From: Caproicibacterium amylolyticum | Lineage (GTDB): Bacteria > Bacillota > Clostridia > Oscillospirales > Acutalibacteraceae | Assembly: GCF_014467055.1 (NCBI RefSeq) | Contig: NZ_CP060696.1 | Location: 992,001-1,056,000 of the forward strand | Direction of reading: 5' to 3' | DNA length: 64,000 nucleotides | In this document: positions 58,875 to 64,000 of the stretch, piece by piece | Numbering within the stretch: position 1 is the first letter of the stretch | Layout: each line of letters begins with the position of its first letter | Notes under the pieces: model-generated | The model's database searches: none | Seen by the model: the letters and a program-made list of their open reading frames with translations, nothing else | Told to the model about the DNA's origin: nothing | Program-made: the position numbers and the translations under genes

Positions 58875-60130
58875 AACCTAATTACGAAGCAGAGCAGGCA
58901 GTTATCGGTGCACTATTCCTTGACTCAAAAAAGACAATGCCGCTTGCTGCAATGCATTTGTCAAGTGATGATTTCCTCGTACCAGAGTTCCACACAGCAT
59001 ATTCCGTTTGTGAGGAACTTTACAAAGCAGGAACGGCGATTGATTTTGTCACTGTCATGTCACACCTAACTCCAGAATACAGGCAAGTGCTTTTGGAGGC
59101 ATCACAAAGCGTACCCACACTTAGTCATACGGCAGAGTACATACAGCAAGTGCGAGAACGTTCAGAGAAGCAGGAAGCGTACACGAAAGCCGCTAATATG
59201 CTTTCTGGAATTGACGAGTCTACACCAGTTGACGATTGCCGAAAAATGGCGGCAGAGATTACAAAATCGTTTGTTGACCGGTCAGACTCCAAAGCGTCAA
59301 GCGCCGCAGAATTGTTCATTGATTTTACGCACCGGGCAGACCATCAAGGGGAGCAACATCATATTTCAAGTGGATTCAAAAAGTTGGATGATTACATATT
59401 CATGGACAAAGGAGACTATGTGGTGGTCGGTGGCAGACCGTCGGCAGGCAAAACAGCTTTCACTTTGCAGCTAATGCTTCATATGGCAAACCCAAAGAAG
59501 AATGACAAACCGTATAAGGTTGGATATTTTTCTCTGGAAACCGGGAAAAAGACTGTTGCCGACAGACTGATTTCAAACTATGCACGGATTTCTTACAATG
59601 CAATTCAAACTGGCAAAATGGATGATGAAGATTTTGTTGCTATGGCAGAATCCGGCGACAGCTTCATGAAATTGCAGTTTGAGGTAATTCCGGCGGCTGG
59701 CTGGAGCGTTGAAAAAGTGCGGTCAGAAACGATTGTAAAGGGATATGACATCATCTTTATTGATTACCTGCAATTGTTAAAAAGCTACGGCAAAGACCGT
59801 GTTGAGAAAGCCACAAACATTTCTATTGACTTGCACACAATGGCGCAGGCAGACAACGTATTAATTGTTGCGCTGTCACAGCTAAATCGTGCAGGGGCGG
59901 CAGACCCAAAGATGACAGACCTAAGAGAGTCCGGACAGATTGAGCAGGACGCAGACGCAATCATGCTACTTAACTATGATGATAAGCAGCCGGACAAACG
60001 AGACTTATGCATTGTAAAAAACAAAAAAGGTAAAATTGGGAAAATACCGTTTTCATTCAATGGAGATTTTCAGAGATTTACGTGGATTGATGCGAAAGTA
60101 GGTGAGCCAAATGGAAAACAAATTGCGTGA
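58871..60130 (+). CDS. dnaB: DnaB-like replicative helicase
   Basis: 419 aa from a TTG at 58871. N-terminal domain KPNYEAEQAVIGALFLDSKK and ATP domain with Walker A GGRPSAGKTAFTLQ, Walker B FIDYLQLLKSYG, Q-loop/arginine-finger region ALSQLNRAGAADPKMTDLRE and QDADAIMLLN. Hexameric helicase at the phage replication fork; loaded by the preceding gene product (inference). Confidence 0.9.
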   Translation: MKPNYEAEQAVIGALFLDSKKTMPLAAMHLSSDDFLVPEFHTAYSVCEELYKAGTAIDFVTVMSHLTPEYRQVLLEASQSVPTLSHTAEYIQQVRERSEKQEAYTKAANMLSGIDESTPVDDCRKMAAEITKSFVDRSDSKASSAAELFIDFTHRADHQGEQHHISSGFKKLDDYIFMDKGDYVVVGGRPSAGKTAFTLQLMLHMANPKKNDKPYKVGYFSLETGKKTVADRLISNYARISYNAIQTGKMDDEDFVAMAESGDSFMKLQFEVIPAAGWSVEKVRSETIVKGYDIIFIDYLQLLKSYGKDRVEKATNISIDLHTMAQADNVLIVALSQLNRAGAADPKMTDLRESGQIEQDADAIMLLNYDDKQPDKRDLCIVKNKKGKIGKIPFSFNGDFQRFTWIDAKVGEPNGKQIA

Positions 60131-60266
60131 ATGGATTGAGAGTATTTATCCATGTGCAACGTGTCCAATTAAGGGCGCAGGATGCAACGACCATCACAAA
60201 TGCAGCGCATGGGATAGCTGGTTTGAATGCGCTTGGAGAAGAATCAGGAGGGCTTTCAATGGATGA
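60111..60266 (+). CDS. Small zinc-finger phage protein
   Basis: 51 aa from ATG 60111, six bases after GGTGAG, overlapping the end of the helicase gene. CATCPIKGAGCNDHHKCSAW gives a Cys/His set for one zinc. Trp-rich tail (DSWFECAWRRIRRA). Unknown. Confidence 0.6.
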   Translation: MENKLREWIESIYPCATCPIKGAGCNDHHKCSAWDSWFECAWRRIRRAFNG

Positions 60267-60402
60267 AAAGCAATTACTCGCAATTAAGATGCGCTTTGAA
60301 AAGGCAAGGCAAAGAGGTGCATCTGTGAACGCTATTTTTGATTCAATGATGGATGTTCCAACGCTGATTAAGGCACTGGAGTGCCAGAAAGTGAGTAAAT
60401 AA
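60259..60402 (+). CDS. Small hypothetical phage protein
   Basis: 47 aa from ATG 60259 (AGGAGGG upstream), overlapping the previous gene by 8 bases. Helical (KQLLAIKMRFEKARQRGASV, then DSMMDVPTLIKALECQKV). Ends in a TAATG overlap. Confidence 0.55.
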   Translation: MDEKQLLAIKMRFEKARQRGASVNAIFDSMMDVPTLIKALECQKVSK

Positions 60403-60840
60403 TGAGCGAAGAATTGACCGTAGAAGAACTGGTTAAGGCAATGCGCCTGTGTGCCGAGAAAACGAAAAATGGTGAAACCTGCGTTACCGGGCAGAAAGAC
60501 TGTCCATTTGGGGGTAACCGTGATGGATTGCACAGAACGTATGAATCTTGCTACCGCCGACGCACTGGAATCCCTTGCCGCCGAGCGTGATGCTTACAGG
60601 GACAAGCTTAAAGCCGCGCTGGCTGAAAATACCTGGCTGGCAGAAAAGGTGCAAATGGAGCACGCACACTGGACGAATAAAAACGATGAAAATGTTTATG
60701 TATGTTCTAATTGTGGACATTATTGCCGTGAATTTCTTATACGGCAATCGGGAAATATTCCGATTCAAGGCTTTTGCACTGAGTGCGGAGCCAAGATGAA
60801 TGAGATTCCACTCCCAGAACCGCCGAAGGAGGAAAAATAA
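60402..60840 (+). pseudogene. Phage zinc-ribbon gene, frameshifted near 60510
   Basis: An ATG at 60402 gives SEELTVEELVKAMRLCAEKT and CVTGQKDCPFGG, then diverges. A +1 frame takes over at the GGGGG run (about 60510-60514) and reads MDCTERMNLATADALESLAA, AERDAYRDKLKAALAENTWL and a CSNCGHYC / CTECGAKM zinc ribbon to TAA 60840. The two halves look like one family protein; one extra G splits them. ATG 60523 (GGGGGTAACC upstream) could still express the zinc-ribbon half (105 aa). Confidence 0.5.
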
Positions 60841-61001
60841 TGAATAAAGAAACAGAAACAGCGCTGATTTTTGCAGCTACCATCATTATGCAACAGGTAT
60901 GCGACAACTCGAAGTTTTCAGAAGCACAGCGTGACAAGATGCGAAAATATGCGCACACTTTAATAGACCTTGCGGATAAGAAGGAGGAAAATAATGACTG
61001 A
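60840..61001 (+). CDS. Small hypothetical phage protein
   Basis: 53 aa, TAATG overlap with the previous gene. Helical (NKETETALIFAATIIMQQVC, then DKMRKYAHTLIDLADKK). GGAGG just upstream. Unknown. Confidence 0.5.
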   Translation: MNKETETALIFAATIIMQQVCDNSKFSEAQRDKMRKYAHTLIDLADKKEENND

Positions 61002-61452
61002 AAAATTGAAGCCGTGTCCATTTTGCGGGGGAGAAGCACGTTATAACAGAAAACAGATATCGCAAGGATGCGTACTTGTTGGATATGATTGTGAACAATG
61101 TGGAGCAGCTGCACCCGTTTTTACTGGCCCGGTAGCAATAGAAAAATCCATGAAAATTTCAGCAGCAAAAGCCTGGAACCGCCGCGCCCAGCAGCCGAAT
61201 GAACCGCTGACGCTGGAGGGACTCAGGAAGATGGATGGACATCCGGTGTGGGTAAAAGCCGTCGACCCAAACAATTCGGATACTAACTACTGGGCGATTG
61301 TAAGTGCGAATATGCACTACTCTCACAAATCGGGAGGCGTAATCAGTATGCCAACCGACGGAGTAGCCGTTGTTGCAATTACTTATTTTGAGAACTACAG
61401 CAAAACGTGGCTTGCTTACCGCCGCCCGCCGGAAGCAGGTGAAAAGGGATGA
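60994..61452 (+). CDS. Lar-like zinc ribbon fused to DUF551-like domain
   Basis: 152 aa from ATG 60994 (AAGGAGG upstream). Residues 1-65: CPFCGGEARYNRKQISQGC and CEQCGAAAPVF, then AKAWNRRA, the Lar/zinc-ribbon type. Residues 66-152 nearly match the C-terminus of the other element's 13171-13587 (76 of 87 residues identical by eye), which has another N-terminus. ATGA overlap downstream. Confidence 0.7.
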   Translation: MTEKLKPCPFCGGEARYNRKQISQGCVLVGYDCEQCGAAAPVFTGPVAIEKSMKISAAKAWNRRAQQPNEPLTLEGLRKMDGHPVWVKAVDPNNSDTNYWAIVSANMHYSHKSGGVISMPTDGVAVVAITYFENYSKTWLAYRRPPEAGEKG

Positions 61453-61637
61453 ATAGAAAAAAGCATATTCCGCTGAAAACGTGTTCCGAATGTATACATA
61501 TAAACGCTTGCTCTGCGTGGAACTGTGGAAACTTAGAAAACACAGATGCTTCAAGCTGTGCTAATTATGAAACAGTTAAAGATTCAACCGTGTATTTCTT
61601 GGGATTCAGAGATGGTAAAAAGGAGCCTGCCCCATGA
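61449..61637 (+). CDS. Small Cys-rich phage protein
   Basis: 62 aa with CSECIHINACSAWNCGNL and a further Cys (SSCANYE), a probable zinc knuckle. ATGA overlaps on both ends. Unknown. Confidence 0.6.
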   Translation: MNRKKHIPLKTCSECIHINACSAWNCGNLENTDASSCANYETVKDSTVYFLGFRDGKKEPAP

Positions 61638-62266
61638 CCGCGCCGAACAACAGCGGCAAGATAATCCTTGACCTGTGTGGCGGGACAGGCTCATGGAGTA
61701 GACCATACAAAGAGGCTGGTTACGACGTGCGGCTGATTACCTTGCCTGATAACGACGTGTGTACATATGAGCCACCGGAAAATGTTTACGGTATACTAGC
61801 GGCACCGCCGTGCACGGAATTTAGCTTACTTAATTGCAAAGCGGAAAATCGTGAAAGACATTTTGATGTCGGACTTACTACGGTGGTTGCCTGCTTACGG
61901 ATAATCGCAATGTGCAAGCCGCAATGGTGGGCGTTGGAAAACCCGGTAGGCCACTTGATAGACTACATGGGCAGACCGCAGTTAATATTCCAGCCGTGGG
62001 AATACAGCGACCCGTGGACTAAGCGCACAGCTATATGGGGCAGGTTTGTGCCACCCAAAAAGCTATATAGTAGCTGGGACGGCGTCCCGGACAAGTTACC
62101 GCTCTACACGCGACCCGGACGTGGCAAGCCCAATTTTGCATATCTGCACAAATCCGCACAAGCACTTATTCCACAGCTTGCATGGGCGCATCCACAGACC
62201 GATGCAGATTTCAGAGCCATTACCCCACCCGGTTTTGCAGAAGCCTTTTGGAGGGCAAACAAATGA
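61634..62266 (+). CDS. Cytosine-methyltransferase-like protein
   Basis: 210 aa. Motif I LDLCGGTGSWSRPYKEAGYD and a PC motif ILAAPPCTEFSLLNCKAENR, then ENPVGHLIDYMGRPQLIFQP and a C-terminal DFRAITPPGFAEAFWRANK. The arrangement is that of short phage C5-cytosine methylase-like proteins; the QxRxR motif is not evident, so activity is uncertain. Third methyltransferase-like gene here. Confidence 0.72.
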   Translation: MTAPNNSGKIILDLCGGTGSWSRPYKEAGYDVRLITLPDNDVCTYEPPENVYGILAAPPCTEFSLLNCKAENRERHFDVGLTTVVACLRIIAMCKPQWWALENPVGHLIDYMGRPQLIFQPWEYSDPWTKRTAIWGRFVPPKKLYSSWDGVPDKLPLYTRPGRGKPNFAYLHKSAQALIPQLAWAHPQTDADFRAITPPGFAEAFWRANK

Positions 62267-62391
62267 TTATGTCAGACAACCCTTGTTACCTCTGCCAGCA
62301 GCGCTCACTTGGCTGCCACGGCCGGTGCAAAGATTACATAGCATACACGCAGTGGCGGCGGTCAATTGGGAAAAGTAGGACGGAAACATGA
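62263..62391 (+). CDS. Small Cys-rich phage protein
   Basis: 42 aa from ATG 62263 (GGAGGGC upstream), ATGA overlap. CYLCQQRSLGCHGRCKDY matches small zinc proteins of related phages. Ends overlapping the next reading. Confidence 0.55.
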   Translation: MIMSDNPCYLCQQRSLGCHGRCKDYIAYTQWRRSIGKSRTET

Positions 62392-62526
62392 CAAAGAAAA
62401 AGCCGTTGTACATTTATATATGAGGACTGTCCAAAGTTGGACAGTCGATGCGGAGGTTTCAAACTCTGCGGTGGCAGAAACGAAAAACGCCTTAACTACA
62501 TAGTACCAAATTGGAAAGGAAAATGT
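62388..62526 (+). pseudogene. Frameshifted small zinc-protein gene
   Basis: ATG 62388 reads MTKKKPLYIYI then TGA. Another frame continues EDCPKLDSRCGGFKLCGGRN then EKRLNYIVP, the second half of a familiar phage protein. The break is at the TATATAT run (about 62416-62422), suggesting slippage. The second half runs without stop into the next gene. Confidence 0.45.
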
Positions 62527-62757
62527 ATGAAAGACTTTTTGACCGGAATTTTACAGCTGCTTTTTTCGATAATTACGCTGTTTGCATGGGCTGGATTTGC
62601 CTTTGCCGGATTCGCGTTTTTGGGAGTTGCTTTTCATGTCACATCAATTCAATTGCTGATTATCGTTGGAATGATTGTTTTGGCCTTTATTATCGGCTGT
62701 GCAGTCTATGCGGCTGTGCAAGATTGGAGGAAGCGTCACCATGAAAGCAAATATTAA
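62527..62757 (+). CDS. Small two-helix membrane protein
   Basis: 76 aa from ATG 62527 (AAAGGAAAATGT upstream). Two hydrophobic helices (LQLLFSIITLFAWAGFAFAG and LLIIVGMIVLAFIIGCAVY) with basic tail. Unknown phage protein; the frame is shared with the broken gene before it. Confidence 0.55.
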   Translation: MKDFLTGILQLLFSIITLFAWAGFAFAGFAFLGVAFHVTSIQLLIIVGMIVLAFIIGCAVYAAVQDWRKRHHESKY

Positions 62758-63064
62758 TCCAGTTGGCAAGCACACGCGGAAAGCAATTGCAGAAGAAGCG
62801 GGCAAGTACATTGCAACGCAGGTTGATAAAATTCAGCAGGACGTTGCAAGACGTACCATGAAAATGATGTGTGTGGCTTTGTACGACGCATTTGACTTTG
62901 ACTCGGATAAGTGCCGCACCGTACTAAAAGAGCTCTTCAAGATGGCAGAGGAACGGCAGGAACATGAGGAAACATTCTGGTGGACGTTGGACAAGATTTG
63001 CATGGGAGAGTTGAATTTGTCTGACCTACTGGAAAAGGAAAATTATGAGGTGATGGACAAATGA
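62741..63064 (+). CDS. Hypothetical phage protein
   Basis: 107 aa from ATG 62741 (GGAGG upstream), overlapping the previous gene by 17 bases. Helical, acidic C-terminus (KMAEERQEHEETFWWTLDKI). Unrecognised. Confidence 0.55.
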   Translation: MKANINPVGKHTRKAIAEEAGKYIATQVDKIQQDVARRTMKMMCVALYDAFDFDSDKCRTVLKELFKMAEERQEHEETFWWTLDKICMGELNLSDLLEKENYEVMDK

Positions 63065-63330
63065 GCGAAGTAAATCATCCCAATCATTACAATGCAGGAA
63101 AAGTAGAGTGCATTGATGCTATTGAATCAGCAGTGGCACATTGTAATGGATTTGAGGGCTTCTGCATCGGCAACGCTATCAAGTATCTATTCCGCTGGAA
63201 AGACAAAGGTGGCGTGCAAGACCTTGAAAAAGCTAAGTGGTATCTCGACAAAGTAATACCAATCGAAAAACAATCGGAGGAAGCTGAAAGGAAAAAGCGG
63301 TGGAAAGAAATTTATGAAAAAGGAGAATAA
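63061..63330 (+). CDS. DUF3310 protein
   Basis: 89 aa, ATGA overlap. HPNHYNAGKVECIDAIESAV, then FCIGNAIKYLFRWKDKGGVQ and DLEKAKWYLDKVI: the DUF3310 signature of phages. Thought to act in nucleotide metabolism, not proven. Confidence 0.85.
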   Translation: MSEVNHPNHYNAGKVECIDAIESAVAHCNGFEGFCIGNAIKYLFRWKDKGGVQDLEKAKWYLDKVIPIEKQSEEAERKKRWKEIYEKGE

Positions 63331-63675
63331 GTGCAAATGATTATTTTAAGTCAGGAGAAAAATAGGCTTATCGATTCAAGTGAAGTGAAAATTGCTAACG
63401 CTTTAAAGAGTCGAGATACAGGGGATTTCATAATTTCCCTTTTTCACAACCGTGATGATGCTTTCGGAATTACATTTGGAAGTTACAAATCGAAAGAGAA
63501 TGCTCAAGCAGTTATGATAGAACTTGCGGAAAATTTGGCGACGTGCGATTCCGAGGACATTTTTGAATTTCCGGCAGACGAGGAAGTCCAGAAAGTGAGC
63601 AATGAATATCAAACCCCCTTGGATGCAGCTAGACTTTTTGAAAGTAGACATAAAAAGGAGGACAACAATGATTGA
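63331..63675 (+). CDS. Hypothetical phage protein
   Basis: 114 aa from GTG 63331 (AAAGGAG 5 bases before; ATG 63337 is an alternative). Beta-rich start (MIILSQEKNRLIDSSEVKIA), no recognised domain; the acidic tail overlaps the next gene. Confidence 0.5.
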   Translation: MQMIILSQEKNRLIDSSEVKIANALKSRDTGDFIISLFHNRDDAFGITFGSYKSKENAQAVMIELAENLATCDSEDIFEFPADEEVQKVSNEYQTPLDAARLFESRHKKEDNND

Positions 63676-64000
63676 ATACAAGTGCGACTTTTGCGGGAAA
63701 GTGATTTCGTTAGAGCCTTGCCAAATTCGTACAGCCGATGGGTACAATCCGGCTCACTGGTCGCAAGCATTCATTTATCACCTTTGTCCTCATTGCTTCC
63801 ACAAAATGAAACTGTTTATGAATATTCAGATAAGGAACGGCAGAAAAGCGGCAAAGCGTAACTTGCGGAAACAGGTTCAAACTGCATCTGATAATATTTG
63901 CAAAAAATGTGCTTCCGAAAGTGAATGCGTTCCAAAAGTTGTTGCTGAAGCAATGAAAGAAAGGCCACAAAACACAATTCACTGGCATATGAAGGATGGG
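63668..64000 (+). CDS. Phage zinc-finger protein (C-terminus off the window)
   Basis: From ATG 63668 with AAGGAGG, the frame stays open to the window end (111 codons). CDFCGKV at residues 6-12 and CPHCFHK form one zinc ribbon, with a basic helix after it (RNGRKAAKRNLRKQVQ) and a second Cys set CKKCASESEC. Probably nucleic-acid-binding. Partial at the right edge. Confidence 0.6.
   Translation, partial: MIEYKCDFCGKVISLEPCQIRTADGYNPAHWSQAFIYHLCPHCFHKMKLFMNIQIRNGRKAAKRNLRKQVQTASDNICKKCASESECVPKVVAEAMKERPQNTIHWHMKDG

Larger units (their letters stand above)
39899..64000. mobile_element. Prophage (left part), integrated in tRNA-Gly
   Basis: Begins at the tRNA-Gly 3' end with an integrase, continues with a lysogeny module on the minus strand and a long plus-strand early region (antirepressor, recombination, methylation, replication). 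No packaging, capsid or tail genes are reached before the window ends, so the right border and completeness are unknown. Confidence 0.85.

Noticed and set aside
39899..64000. Full TAG recoding of the prophage code
   Set aside because: Only one internal TAG was found in otherwise open genes, and a genuinely recoded phage would show many; a nonsense mutation remains the simplest reading.

Overview
The window looks like a chromosome segment of a low-to-mid-GC, probably spore-forming Clostridia bacterium of the Oscillospiraceae/Ruminococcaceae type. Grounds are strong GGAGG ribosome sites, frequent GTG/TTG starts, sigma-A-type promoters, and Clostridia-style genes (hybrid cluster protein with ferredoxins, ECF transporter S component, MocR-type regulator, heterodimeric ABC exporter). 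The taxon is an inference from gene content.

Three blocks are visible. (1) Bases 1 to about 17,319 are one end of an integrated conjugative or plasmid-like element, coded almost entirely on the minus strand. In transcription order it holds a small DUF3970-like protein, ParA, a zinc-ribbon protein, ParB, a tight row of small accessory genes and a RepA_N-type replication initiator. Further left are a CHAP-domain secreted hydrolase and a very large thioester/SpaA-type surface adhesin that runs off the left edge. Its right border is the 3' half of a tRNA-Thr(TGT) gene next to an intact tRNA-Tyr, the signature of an attachment site. An intact IS3-family element (6517-7785) with a 5-bp target duplication sits inside the first codons of a membrane-protein gene.

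(2) Bases 17,340-39,850 are core chromosome: a small kinase-like gene; a nitrosative/oxidative-stress cluster (hcp, ferredoxin, cupin, Fe-S protein) divergent from a Crp/Fnr-type regulator; a surface-glycan cluster (five glycosyltransferase-like genes, UDP-GlcNAc 2-epimerase and a cysteine-rich coat-like protein); an ECF S component divergent from a MocR/PdxR-type regulator with a clear operator; tRNA-Lys; a YgjP-type metallopeptidase; and a MarR-controlled heterodimeric ABC exporter.

(3) From the tRNA-Gly(CCC) gene at 39,851 to the right edge is a prophage integrated at the tRNA 3' end. It has an integrase, lysogeny genes (membrane proteins, ImmA/IrrE-like peptidase, XRE repressor) and a divergent early promoter with inverted-repeat operators. 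A long plus-strand early operon follows: Rha-type antirepressor, small zinc-finger proteins, sigma-like factor, DUF7666 repeat protein, exonuclease, recombination proteins, HD hydrolase, SSB-like protein, SNF2 helicase, three DNA methyltransferases, replication initiator, DnaB helicase and DUF3310. Structural genes lie outside the window.

The most unusual observations are a complete second gene nested out of frame inside the prophage cytosine methyltransferase gene, an in-frame amber codon in rusA in a prophage whose other genes show no TAG stops, a 24 x 24-bp in-frame repeat array, the tRNA-Thr half-gene border, and a glycosyltransferase fused to a DNRLRE-like domain.
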